A stretch of DNA of 64,000 nucleotides from Saposhnikovia divaricata (Eukaryota > Streptophyta > Magnoliopsida > Apiales > Apiaceae): positions 172,652,147-172,716,146 of the forward strand of contig CM071597.1 in the NCBI GenBank assembly GCA_036435485.1, written 5' to 3'. Positions 11,878 through 23,455 of the stretch are shown here, piece by piece. The first letter of the stretch is position 1, and every line of letters begins with the position of its first letter. The notes under the pieces are model-generated. The model was not told where the DNA came from. It worked only from the letters and a program-made list of their open reading frames with translations, and made no database searches. Made by a program: the position numbers and the translations under genes.

Positions 11878-14800
11878 GGAGAAATTTGGGGGATTATTCG
11901 TCGGAAGGTATAAAATGTTATTTAATTAATTAATTTATTTATCTTAATGTTTCCGATGTAATTGTTTAATTCCTCATTTTAGATTAATTATGCGAATTCT
12001 TGTAATTAAAGTAGATTGAAATTTTCATATTATTGTGGTAAATTAATTATATTTAAATTGTGAGATTATTGTTTTAATTCCCGTTATTTAATTCGGAAAG
12101 CATATTTGTAAATTATGATTGTGGGGATTAATTGTGAGTCTGAAATATGTTTGGATTAGTATTCATTAATTGTTAATTAATTTTGAGATTAATTGTGGGT
12201 TCAATTATATGTTTAGATGATTGTCAATTGTCAATTTTTAATTATTATTTGCTAATTGTAATTATCGGAATTATTTTGTGGTCTCGTTAATATTCGAGTT
12301 TAGTGATTGTCGGTTGTTAATTATGATTTTGGCAATAATTGAGGTTTTGATATAATATTCGGACTGAGTGGTCGTTAGTGGTTAATTATCAATTGTCGTA
12401 TAATTTGTGGAGTTTACATGAGTTGCTAAGTTGTAAATGCTTATGTGCTAAATGGTATAAATCGAGTCGTAGTATTTGATGGTTTTACTAGTTATGAATG
12501 TTGTGCTAAATGTTATAAATCGAGCCATAGTATTTGTTTCAATTTCTATTTTAAAGGTTATTTGTTGATTAAATTTTCTTATGTGCTATGTGCCGCAAGT
12601 CAGGGTGGGTAAATTTTCTTATGTGCTATGTGCCGTAAGTCTGGGCGGGTACTTTCCTTACTTGTTTACTTTTCTGTTGCTGCAAGTTAAGGCAGCTTTG
12701 TTTTTGAATGATTTACAAGGTAAAATCTTGAATTGAAAAACAGGGGGATAGTCCTATTTACGAATACATCATGCCGAAATTTTCTAAAATTCCCCTGCAA
12801 ATCTATTTAAAATCTATTTAATTTATTTGATTTCGATGATTGAAAAGTATGATATGATTTTCGAGAGTTTAATAAGTATGTAATGGTTGACATGAGAATT
12901 TGAGTTGAGAAGTGCTTATTTGGCCTAGTTGATTATACTAGGACTAATTTATGAATATAATTGTATATGTTTATATATGATATGTGTGTAAGCGTTATAG
13001 GACGCGTATGGGTAGAATAGAGCAACCAATAAGATTTTGCTTAGTTGGATACTAAAATAATATTTGACCTTGAAAAGGTTCGAATAGGAAACCTGGCCAA
13101 GGACAGTGCGCGGGTAATCTGAAAGACAAACAGAAGGATGAGTATCAAAGCCGATGGGTGAATGGACGTGGAAATTGATGAGTTACGAAGTAGGAAAGGA
13201 AAGTAGGGCCAAATAAAAGGCTAGCAACTAAAGGCTGTCATGAAACTGAGTTGAGGATCGAGGTGAAAATCAGGAACTTCGTAAATCGAGGCAAGTGTTA
13301 TTGCTATTCACTTATTTTTCAAGTGATGCAATTTCGCTCTTTTTGCATGTAAAATGAGTTGGTTAAGTTATGTCTAGAAAATGAAATACTGCTTCGATTA
13401 GTGTGCAAATATTGTTTTCTTCCCCTATAGTTCAAGTGTAAACTTTCAAATGATTTCACAAACAACCTTTTTCTTCAAAAATATTTCAATCATCGTACGT
13501 TATTGGATTCCCCAGTGGAAGGCCAATTCTTTTATTTTCTTAGAAAATGTTTAAAGAATTTTCCAAATAAAGAAAAATCCAAGATTTTAGACCCTTACGA
13601 GAACCTGCCAGTAAAATTCCCGATCTAGCATATTTTCACCAATGGACTTCCATTTGGACAATGTTTTCTCTAAGCTGATCTGAACCTTTCCATACTGAAA
13701 ATGTTTTGAAAATATTTGTTCTAAGCTATTTTATCCGCTTATGGAAGCTCAAACTCTTCAGTGTATAAGTTTTATTAATGCCCAATACTTGACCATAACC
13801 TTGCTTTAGTCTAGAATTTCAATTGTTGAAAATCTTATTGCAATTTATATCCTTATTCTTGCTCAAATGAAATTTCTCTTTAGATATGTTGCTGATGTTA
13901 TAATTCTAATTATTCGTATCGATCTTGTTGATACCTATTCGAATTGATGTTCTTTATAATCCCCACCCTATATGGTATCGAACTTATCGATATCAGTTAA
14001 GAATCTTGGTTGTTCGTTTATCCCTTGTGTTGTATCGAACTTGTCGATACTAGACTATGACGTCGTTTCTTATTAACTTCTAATCTTGAGTTGATATTCT
14101 AGACGTGAGTTTCGAGTTGTTGGATATCAAGGGTTGTCGATTGTCCCGACACCTATTGTGGTTGATATAGAATTGGAAATGTTTTTTTTTTTTTTAAAGG
14201 TGGCCCTTGGGGCGTAAGACCCTTCGAGGTGGGACCTTATTATGGTCGGAAGTTAAGGCCAATGTGTGTCATGGATCCAATTAAGGACATTGCTGTGTGC
14301 GTTTGTCCGGGGTTAGTGCGTGACTGATCAGCAGCCTAACCTTGATGGTTTTTTTTAATAAATAAAATTCCAATTCTAGTCTATACTCTGCGATTGAGAT
14401 GTTTAGTTCTTGACTCCTTGGAAGTCTGTTTTAATAATATTTTGATATCGGAACTCTTATCAGTTCTAGTTTCTGATGCACCTCATTAATGGTGTATTGT
14501 TGGCCCTCGTGGCAATCTAAAAGTTGATATAACTGATTCCTTCATAGAATGCAATGAAACCCCTTTTGTTTATTAGATTTGTCATCATTATTGAAATTGT
14601 TGTCACTATTGCACTTGCTGAGCATTGTTGGCTCACTCTTGCTTGTTTGTTTTCTTCAGTTAATAGAGAGGATTAGTGGACCTAGTAATGGTCAGTGGTG
14701 TTGTTTTCCAGTTGCGAGAGGAGATGATCGGGTTATGGAATCTCATCGGATAGTGGTTGGGAATTGGTCAAGGTGGGATATTTAGATAGAAAGAAATCTC

Positions 14801-15400
14801 ATGTAGTTATAAAAATTGTATAACAATTTTATTCTGAGAATGGTTGTAAATTTATAGTTCGATAGTTTGTTTCATACCGTAACCTGTATGCGATCTTGGT
14901 TACGGGGTTTTTATTGTTTTCTATTGTCATATAATGTTTATAATCAGAGTTGTAAGAAATTGATGGTGATTAATGGCCCCAAATCTGTACCCCGGATTAT
15001 GAGATGCTACATTAACTAGGTTTGATGTAAACCTATTTAGACTCTCCTATCTTGTAAGAATGAATTACATTTAGACAATTCGACAACAAACTTTGAAAGT
15101 TCATCTAGCATGTGTATATTGGCATATAATGGGCTGATTGGTCCGCCTGCAAAATATTTGAATATACCTGTTTTGTGACTTTTGTCTATAAATAAGAAAC
15201 TCATTAATTATGTCAATGAAATTTTTACCTTTTTCTGGTGGACGGAATGTGTAGCTAGTTTTGGCCGGGCATAAATGGTTAGATATTCAATCAATCGGAT
15301 ATAGCCAGAACAGGATGTTGTCTGTATTTTGATTGATTGTGAGTTGTCTTTCCCTTTAGATTTTAATACCACAACAGGATGACAACTGCAACGTTTATGG
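10842..15400. other. Gene-free, LTR-like noncoding block
   Basis: No protein domain is readable on either strand. Parts resemble a long plant LTR: a CTATAAACCC TATA-like box at 11383-11392 followed by a C-rich leader, AT-rich middle parts, and an end near 15010 reading CCCGGATTATGAGATGCTACA. I could not find matching target duplications or a primer-binding site, so a solo LTR of a Ty3-type element is only a suggestion. A near-tandem repeat (TTATGTGCTATGTGCCG..AAGTC) occurs at 12577-12644. A (GA)n run is at 11834-11872. Confidence 0.3.
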
Positions 15401-15639
15401 TGGACGACAGGTTGAGTTCAAAAAAAAAAAAACAAAGGTATATGTTTGTGTTCTTTAAGGGAAAGATAGCTCCAAAAAGATCGTAAACATACAAAGATAA
15501 AATAAAATGACAGGATCAATTACGTAGATCCTAGTTTTGATATCATACTCATGTCATACGTACGCATCAAAACTTTTCATCAATACACATCAAAACAAAA
15601 GTGGTGAATTACAGATTCACAAACATTAAATTATCATGT

Positions 15640-18600
15640 TGATGATGAAATCGAAAGCATAAAATCAGAAGGAAAGAAAGAAAAGCTCGCAGATTCACTC
15701 CTCATCCCATTCGTCATTCTTATATGAAACCAGTGTGTCCACCTTGTGTATCTGCAAGAACAAGCACCATCAAAGTATGTCACTACTTGATTCCAATATC
15801 ATTCAGCTGAACAATGAATCTTGTGCCTCAAAAGTATTTATAGGTACCTTCTTGGTTTGGATTTAAAATTAATTCTACAAATTTTGAGTTGTCAAACATA
15901 TTTTGGAAATTAAATGAAATAGACTGGTTTTTTTGTGACATGGATTAAACAAGCCAAAAGCATCAAGGGAGTTTGTTTGTTTTGGCCTTTCCTTTTAGCT
16001 GATAATAAATTTGACATATTTCATGATTCTTTTTTTTTTTTTGCTAAATAAAAAAAATTGATTCTCCTATTTCTATAGATGAAAATGGTTCATTTATAAC
16101 GTACTACATAATAAAGCAGATTAATGCAATGGTATGGATATACATTATGCACTAGTGCTATAGATAGAAAGTGCTTTTATGCAAAACCAGCAGCACGGAT
16201 TCAGTAGATTGATTATTAAGCAGACATGATTAAAACAACAAACTCCAGTTCCATGACAATGCAGATATTACTAGTATTGTATGATAACAGAAGGAAACAA
16301 GAAATAGTATAGAAGAATTATAACAAATTTTATTCATGGGACATGGCTGGTTCGGAGATTTCAGATTCTTCGACTTTCTCTGTACTCAGCCCTAATCACA
16401 GACACAGTCCACACTGATTTACACAAATTATAGAGTTGGATCATATATGCATTATATTGCAAAACCACAACTCTAAGGTGGCTCATCTGAAAGAGGAGCA
16501 GGGTTTATAGAAGCGAAAGCAAGCAGCTCTGGAACATTTTCTAAAATCGCCATTTCTTTTTCGCTCAAGGAAACTATTGCTTGAATTCCACCACCTGCTC
16601 CTGTATCACACAAGGAGATAAAATTCACTAAATTTAAATTGCAATAATAAAACCTGACAGGATTTGCCTGGTCACAGTTTGATCGTAAATAATTAGTTCT
16701 CCTCCTTTTTATCCGACAGAAGACATCTTCAGTCTCTAAAACATAAGACACCTGCCAGTAGCCAACTTTTTTTAGCTCGCAGAAGGGTCAGCAACATAAT
16801 ATGAAAATAAATGTGATATGTTAATAGAAGGAATAAAATTTCTCAAGACCACCTTGTATGAATTGCACGATATCTTGCATTCGAAGCCATTAAAGATTTG
16901 AAGCTCTTCCATGGCCTGGCTAGTTGCAGAAATTTCATATTCACATATAAATTTGCGCTAATTTCTGCAGTAAGATGTGAATCAGTGTGGATACATAAGG
17001 GATAACAGAATTGGAACAAATTCTCCTATCACATAGAGTACCTCATCAAGGCTATCCCCGGCTTCTTTATGTCTCGGACAAAGGAAATGAAATCATTGTT
17101 CATATAAGATGCAAGTTTGGGTCCATGGAAACAACAGTTACTTCAGGCTTCTCATTCCCATAATCCATAAGTTGTATAGATACCTGGAAGTTATCTTCTT
17201 CAAAATCTCCATTTGGGGACAATTCACCACCCTCCCTTTCAATTTTGTTGTGTCCAACAGATTCTTCATTACAATTCCGAACTCTGATGCTTTCTGGGCA
17301 TTACTCCAATAGAAGATAAAACTGATCTTGTACCATCACCACCCTATAGCATCAAGTATGATCATCAAATTTTCAAAAATGCAATATGACAACATAGAAA
17401 AACAACATCTTTGTCATATGGTCAAATGTACACTGTCCTACGAGTAGTTTCTACACAACCTTTATTTTCATATTAATATAGACTTTAATTTTAATTTAAA
17501 CATTCAGATTCAAAACAATTAACTTGTAACCAAAGGTCGATTGGTCTGACCGTATCTCCGTTGCTCCCTTCATGGGAGGTGGAGGGTTCAAACCTTGTCA
17601 AAGACAAGGTGGGTGGGTGAGTGTGTTTAACTATATAAAAAAAGTCAACTTATATTACTCATCAATTTAATTAAATACAAATATGTTTACAAAAATTAAA
17701 CAGGTAAGATTATGCACATAATGGATTCAAAACATGCTTCAAAATGAAGAACTTTTCGACACAATATGAGCATTGAGCAGTACCTCCGACCAAGGCAACT
17801 TCTCAGAAAGTACATCATCAACTGCAGCTTTACCAGGTTTTAATGGAGTTGCACAGAGACCTGGCAAGGGGATAAGTACTTAGAATAGAGAATTTGAATT
17901 TTTGGTGGCAACTTAATGACAAAAAATGCTCAAGGAAGAGAGGACAAACGTAATCACAAATCATAAGAGTACCTACCCAATGTATGTCCCCCTTTGACCC
18001 TTCCATGACTTTCCACTACTCCAGCTGAAATTGAGACACTTGAACATGCTAGTTGTTCATAACCTGCAAAATCAGCAACTACACCTGTAAATAGAGTTTG
18101 ACAGAAAAGGTAAGTCCATGAGTAAATAAAAAACCCCAGAAAAATTGGACAGACTGCATACTACAACCTGAAGCCAGACTAACAACTCTCCGATTTCTGC
18201 ATCCCTTAAAAACAACATTATAAGATAACTGGATCCACCACATAAAAAAGCCTCATATCAGCCCCAATATAAACATCATTATCACCATATAAAATAACAA
18301 TTCAAACTAAAGAAAGTTAACAATTAACAGTATGAAATGTAAACTTTGGAACCTCTATGCAAAAGAATAATTTATCCACATAAATAGAAAGCCAAATATA
18401 AGTGCAAAAGTATCATATATTAATTATTATGAGTAAGTTAAACTTTAAGTTTATTTTAAATTCTTATATCTGCCTGACAAAATTTTGCATTCCTTTTACT
18501 TGCAAAACAGCGAAGTCAGCTGACCAGCTCAATTTTTAGAGATAAATCTAATCGGCGACCAACCTCAAAACTGCACCCGAACTTTGCCTCTGAACAGCTG

Positions 18601-18730
18601 AAGCAACCCCTATATCACGATCAAACTCTGTTTTTTGTCTCCGGATCTCCTAAACCTCCTCCTCTATAGACTGCAATGACACAAGCATCTTCTGTAGCTC
18701 CGCAATTTGTGCCTAAAACCCATTAAAGAG
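15640..18730 (-). pseudogene. Unidentified captured gene fragments
   Basis: Minus-strand exon-like blocks with splice-like borders occur in order: about 18720-18560 (coiled-coil-like, with a stop), 18210-18165, 18065-17985 (VESHGRVKGGHTLG), 17865-17790 (ATPLKPGKAAVDDVLSEKL), 17342-17050 (FQVSIQLMDYGNEKPEVTVV), 16940-16855, about 16790-16640, 16605-16473 (ILENVPELLAFASINP, then a stop), and 15752-15697 (VDTLVSYKNDEWDEE, then a stop). I do not recognise the protein. Some blocks contain stops or frame breaks (for example near 17120 and 17290), so this looks like a decayed or captured gene. It lies within the same inverted arms as the GT-1 fragment, on the opposite strand. Confidence 0.4.
17525..17645 (+). 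mobile_element. tRNA-derived SINE, probable
   Basis: A GGTTCAAACCT B-box-like motif at 17587-17597 lies about 50 bases after a GGTCGATTGGTCTG A-box-like motif, followed by GTGGGTGGGTGAGTGTG and an A-rich tail (ATAAAAAAAG, 17634-17643). Imperfect flanks AACTTGTA and AACTTATA could be the target duplication. It is not a tRNA gene because no cloverleaf with a 3' acceptor stem follows. Confidence 0.5.
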
Positions 18731-18884
18731 AAAATAATTAATATGTAGCATCAGATAAACATGCTTCACAGGAATAATATCAAACGCTGCAACCTTAAAG
18801 ATTCTATCATAGACTACACAATAATAACATATAATCTATTACACAATAATGCAAACTAATGACAACTAACATAGAATCTATCAT

Positions 18885-20350
18885 AGAATCAAATTTACTC
18901 AAATAAGTATCGAGCTTAATATCATTGTCGTCATCTGTTAGAAGGCCCCGCAGGGGCATCAATCAACTACACTTGTTCCCATACAATAAAAAACAATCAA
19001 CTGTAGCATACAATGTAATGTATCATCTCTTATCCAGTGTTGTAAAAAGCGCTAATCGGACCTAAGCGGTGGACATACCTTCTAGCGCTTAAGCGGTTAA
19101 GCGGGCGCTTAAGCGGTTTTAAAAGCGGATCATTAATCGGATTATAAATAAATATATATTTATATAAATAAATACAATACTAATTTCTTTTTAAAAAAGG
19201 TAACATTTACATATGACATATTATCAAACGTAACATAACATTGAGAAACGTAACATTTAGAAATATCAAATTATAAATTAATCACATACAATATTAGTTA
19301 TAATGGACATAAAAAATACAAAAAAAAAATTTAAAATTTTCCGCTTAATCCGCTTTTGACCCGATTTTGACCCGCTTTTGACCCGCTTTTGATCCGATTA
19401 AGCCGCCTAAACCGCCTAAACACTTAAATGTCCGATTAGTTCAAAAGCCCAGCGTTTAGGCACCGATTCCGCCTAGGCGGCCGCTTAAGCGGCCGCTTAG
19501 AGCGCTTTTTACAACACTGCTCTTATCACAAAACAACATACTACACATGTCCACATAACTACACCTGTAAACTTAGTTATAGAAACTATCATAGAATCAA
19601 ATAGAGAATCATCATCTATATATCAATTTACAGCTTCTCTTCAAATTCAGACCAAAATTAAGATGAAGTAACTGTACCCACTCACAGCCTAAAAGCTCGC
19701 ATCTCTTTGAACAAAATAGATCAGAACTCAGCCTCAAGGGGAACTATTCAGACCAAAATTAATTAACTACACCTGTAAACTTAGTTATAGAAACTATCAT
19801 ATAATCAAATAGAGAATCATCATCTATATATCAATTTACAGCTTCGCTTCAAATTGGTAGAACACAATTTCAAACAAAAATGGAATCTAACTTAGAATCT
19901 CTCGTATAATTCAAGAGTAATAATAATTAGACACAAAATCATAAAACCTAATTTTAAATCATTACCTCAACGATTTTGAACGATTATACACTAAATATTG
20001 AAGGAATTAACTCTGTTTTCGATTATGAGCTTCGATTCTTCGATTTCTGTTTCGATTATGATCTTATGTTCTTCCATTTCTGCTTGGATTCTCCGATTTC
20101 TGCTTGGTTTCTTCGATTCTAAGCTTCGATTCTTCAATTTCCGCTTCAATTAATCAATTATGAGTTTAGAATCTTCAATTTCTGTTTCGATTATCCGAGT
20201 TTTCAGCGTGAGTTTGTCGTGGGAGATTGTCATGTACGATATGAACAATAGTGTTTATGTTTTTATCTTTTAATCCTGAGCGTCCAAAAAATTAACGGTG
20301 ATGATGACTGTTCTTTATTGTTCTTTATTTAAAGTGTTCTGTATGGAGTG
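18885..20350 (-). mobile_element. Right inverted arm of long-TIR element
   Basis: Read on the minus strand from 20350, this repeats the design of the 8157 arm: AGAACAC..TTTAAATAAAGAACAA, GGATTAAAAGATAAAA, a leader full of GAAGAATCGAAGC words, GAGGTAATGATT, then GATTCTA-rich sequence and the GCCCCTGCGGGGCCTTCTAAC block followed by GATATTAAGCTCGATAC. Overall similarity to the left arm is clear but diverged. The arm is interrupted by a hAT MITE at 19035. The two arms may be the ends of one 12-kb element or two converging copies. Confidence 0.55.
19035..19519. mobile_element. hAT-type MITE
   Basis: Inverted ends CAGTGTTGTAAAAAGCGC (19035-19052) and GCGCTTTTTACAACACTG (19502-19519) are perfect complements. 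The flanking octamers are identical, CTCTTATC at 19027-19034 and 19520-19527, an exact 8-bp target duplication as hAT transposases make. The interior is noncoding, with CGCTTAAGCGG palindromes near both ends and tandem TTTTGACCCG units at 19351-19392. At 485 bp it must be mobilised in trans. Confidence 0.95.
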
Positions 20351-20706
20351 CAACTATATATATATAGAGAGAGAAAAATGTTCCTACAGTTAACTTTAGG
20401 AGAATTTCCTAAAGTTAACCTTTAAAATAGGCTTAATGGCCTTTTAGCCCTCAAAGTTTTCACTGGTATACCCATCAGCCCTCAATATTTCAAAACGTTC
20501 ATTTTAACCCTCGAAGTATCCATAAAGGTCCTAATAACCCTTAAACCGGTATAAAAAATAAAAAATAAAAAAACGGTATAACTCGGATGGGCAAAAGTGA
20601 CATTTCACAAACCGATACCGAGGGTTAAAAGGTATACTTTAGATACTTTGGGGGTTAAAAGATATACTTTAGATACTTTGGGGGTTAAAAGGTATAACTC
20701 GTACAA

Positions 20707-22398
20707 ATGCATCAAAGGAAAGCTGAGATGGCTAGGCATTCAGATGCTTTTATTGCCTTACCTGGTTAGTATGAAGCCTACTGCAACTTTCTTACTACAA
20801 GTCTAAGAAAATGATCAAATGAGTATGGTCTCTTGTGATTTAATTTTATTAGTCCTAGCCACAAATCAATCAGCTGTCTCAAGCTTTTATTCTTTGTCCG
20901 TCCATTCTACTCCCTACCCTATAGGCATAATACATCCCCGTCAGACACATTTTGGAAATAAATAAATAAAATAAAGAAATAACTGATAGTCTACTCGAAG
21001 AAGATAAAACAGCTTTTTATTTCATCTACTTCTGTATTGTTGTGCTATTATTATCTTCCCCATCTGCACCCTACTGAAATAATTAAGTTTTGCGAGATGA
21101 GCATATATAAATGTATTATATTATATAATATGTATTTGATCGTTGCCACTTTCTCTATGATTCAATGCTACTATTACTAAACTTATTTATCTATGTTAAA
21201 GTTACTTATTTTACTGAACCATGTGAATTTCTATACGGATGATAGTTCTTTAGTTACTGAACCATGTGAATTTCTCTACGGATGATAGAACTTTAGTTAC
21301 TGAACCATGTGAATTTCTCTATGGATGATAGTTCTTTAGTAATATTTTGATCTTTTTGTGTATGCTACTATGTTAAAAGGCAGAAAAGTATATGAACAAC
21401 TACAGCTGGAATTATACTTGTATACTAGCCTACTAAATGATCAGTTTCTGAACTCTCTGTGTCAAACCTCAAGACTTGTAATTATGAAAGCACTAGCAGT
21501 ACAAAGCTTATCTGTCACTAATGTTTGGTCGAAAGTTGTCTCTTTTTTATTTTTGCTAATTCAAAAGTCGTAATTCTTGATGCGAAAATAATTGGTTCAA
21601 TATCATGCTAGGAAATTGATATAAAGAAATATGTTTTTTTCTTTTTGAATTTTAATGCTACTGTCAATCGCGAAGTGTAGTGGGTACTCATTTTCAGTTT
21701 TTCAAGGACTCTCTCATGGTCCTGAATTTGCAATGGTCAATTTACACTGGAGGCATAGCCTAGAAAATATAATTATGCATATGCAGCTACAACCTACAAG
21801 ATTATGCCTCTGATACAACAGAGGATGGGGGCAATATGCAATAAATAACATGTCCTGAATAATGAAAGTGCTGGTCCAACTTAGTAGCAAACTTTTATTT
21901 TGATCAAGTAGTTAAAAGTATTAGAAATACTTGGCTAGGGTTAATTTTCCAGTTGACAGTAAATAAAGAATTTGAGCAGAGTAGACCTTGTAATCGTAGA
22001 GAATGACAATAGGGATTCTTGCTCGAGAACACATGCAGGCATATTGCATATTTAAATTGTTAAAAATTTTGTATTTGAACCATCATTTCTTACTCATGAT
22101 CAGAGAGTGAAAAAATAGAGTGGTGAATGATTATGTTACTCGGAAATTCTTGACTGTTCATATAAATACAGGGCATTTAAAGTAGATAGTTTCATGTACA
22201 TGCAGGTGGTTATGGCACTCTAGAGGAGCTACTTGAAGTTATAACCTGGGCGCAACTTGGCATCCATGACAAACCGGTACTTTCTGCAGTTGGATGGTTT
22301 GTTAAGGAGTAATTGTCTTAGAGGTTGCTTCATCTGAAAGGTTAAGTTTGCATTGTTTGACATTTTGGCAGGTGGGGTTGCTCAATGTGGAATGCTAG
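20707..22398 (+). pseudogene. LONELY GUY (LOG) fragment, captured
   Basis: Three exon blocks encode the centre of a cytokinin riboside 5'-monophosphate phosphoribohydrolase, which releases active cytokinin bases. Exon a (20707-20764) reads MHQRKAEMARHSDAFIALPG. Exon b (22206-22276) completes the catalytic PGGYGTLEE motif and continues LLEVITWAQLGIHDKP. Exon c (22372-22398) reads VGLLNVEC and then a TAG at the TIR edge. Introns start GTTAGT and GTACTT and end CAG, and phases match the usual LOG gene structure. The N-terminal nucleotide-binding half and the C-terminus are absent, so no enzyme can be made. No frame break is present in the captured part. Confidence 0.93.
21211..21339 (+). repeat. 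43-bp tandem repeat, three copies
   Basis: The unit TTACTGAACCATGTGAATTT... is repeated three times in a row with a few substitutions, inside the first intron of the captured LOG fragment. Confidence 0.9.
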
Positions 22399-22859
22399 CC
22401 CGTTCCATAAAAAAATTGGAATAACTTCATTTGTACGAGTTATACCTTTTAACCCCAAATTATCTAAAATATATCTTTTAACCCCCAAAGTATATAAAGT
22501 ATACCTTTTAACCCTCGGTAGCGGTTTGTGAAATGTCTCTTTTGCCCATCCGAGTTATACCGTTTTTATATTTTTTATTTTTTGTACCGGTTTAAGGGTT
22601 ATTAGGACCTTTATGGATACTTCGAGGGTTAAAAGGAACGTTTTGAAATATTGAGGGCTAATGGGTATATCAGTGGAAACTTTGAGGGTTAAAAGGTCAT
22701 TAAGCCTTTAAAATAATATGGTTGTTACCTTTTATTTATAAGGGCCCCGCAGGGACATTAATGATGTGCCTTTTTATTTAGGAAACTATATAATGTGTCT
22801 TGATTTCAATGGTTAATTTTAGAAAATTCTCCTATAGTTAACTATAGGATCATTAAGCC

Positions 22860-22862
<3 letters not shown>

Positions 22863-22940
<78 letters not shown>
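22863..22940. repeat. (AC)n(AT)n microsatellite
   Basis: About 16 AC units followed by about 23 AT units, directly outside the right end of the outer TIR element. Confidence 0.95.
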
Positions 22941-22943
<3 letters not shown>

Positions 22944-22983
22944 CAATGTTATTGATATATACTGCCTCTACTACATTATTTTT

Positions 22984-23175
22984 TTTTTTGGATAATCTGG
23001 TGTCCGGGCCAGCTTGCGCGCACCTCGACTAATCATGAGGGCATACTAGCACACTTATAGCCCCGAGCATGGTAGCCCGCTTAATCCCGGAGCGTCCCAG
23101 GGAATCGAACTTGTGACCTCAAGGCAGCAAGCCTTAAGCGTCACTGCCCGACCATCTGAGACACCCCGTGGGGGT
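22984..23175 (-). mobile_element. tRNA-derived SINE
   Basis: On the minus strand the element starts with a tRNA-like head (GATGGTCGGGCAGTGACGC; B-box AAGTTCGATTCCC at about 23103-23115), continues to a conserved GCGCGCAAGCTGGCCCGGAC segment, and ends in an A-tail (plus-strand T run from 22980). The flanks TACATTATTTTT (22972-22983 and 23176-23187) are an exact 12-bp target duplication, showing L1-type retroposition. Confidence 0.88.
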
Positions 23176-23275
23176 TACATTATTTTTAATTTTGGATATC
23201 CGAAAAAAATCCATTCGATCCGAAACCCGTTGAATTTGAATTTGGATTTTAAGTTTTGAATTTAATTTTGAGGTT

Positions 23276-23455
23276 GGGGAACCTGAGATATATCTCAGCT
23301 AAGTTCCCTAAGATATCCATCTTTTATATGTAAAAATAAGGTGGGTGTTTTAGTAAATTCACAACTTTTTTAATTAGCCCTGCGGGCTCAGGAAAATTTA
23401 GAGTTAGTTTGTATGTATCTTAGGAAAAATTCCCTGAGATATATCTCAGAATCCT
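23276..23455. mobile_element. Small TIR MITE
   Basis: CCTGAGATATATCTCAG near 23282 and CTGAGATATATCTCAG near 23434 begin inverted ends of about 40 bases (CTAAGTTCCCTAAGATAT versus its imperfect complement). The core, AATTAGCCCTGCGGGCTCAGG at 23375-23395, is a GC palindrome. No ORF. The target duplication is unclear. Confidence 0.6.

Larger units (their letters stand above)
20430..22706. mobile_element. Pack-MULE carrying a LOG gene fragment
   Basis: Long terminal inverted repeats of about 280 bp (20430-20709 and 22428-22706) begin GGCTTAATGG and end CATTAAGCC. They are flanked by an identical 9-bp duplication, TTTAAAATA (20421-20429 and 22707-22715), diagnostic of Mutator-like elements. The TIRs contain repeated GGGTTAAAAGG(A)TATAC units. 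The 1.7-kb interior holds three exons of a LONELY GUY homologue and no transposase. The capture starts and stops abruptly at the TIR edges. Confidence 0.95.
20378..22853. mobile_element. Outer TIR element split by the Pack-MULE
   Basis: ATGTTCCTACAGTTAACTTT at 20378 and its complement ending at 22853 (CTATAGTTAACTATAGGATCAT region) form roughly 43-bp imperfect inverted ends (20378-20420 and 22811-22853), each palindromic around AGTTAACT. The element's own DNA is only about 20378-20429 and 22707-22853, because the 2.3-kb Pack-MULE sits inside it. Both flanks are microsatellite: TA then GA on the left, AC then AT on the right. Confidence 0.7.

Noticed and set aside
11748..11933. 61-codon ORF with an Arg-Glu repeat
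   Set aside because: It is translation of a GA microsatellite.
17587..17597. tRNA gene suggested by the B-box
   Set aside because: There is no acceptor stem or anticodon arm; an A-tail and near-duplicated flanks point to a SINE.
21211..21339. CRISPR-like array (three repeats)
   Set aside because: Units are directly tandem with no spacers and lie in a plant intron.
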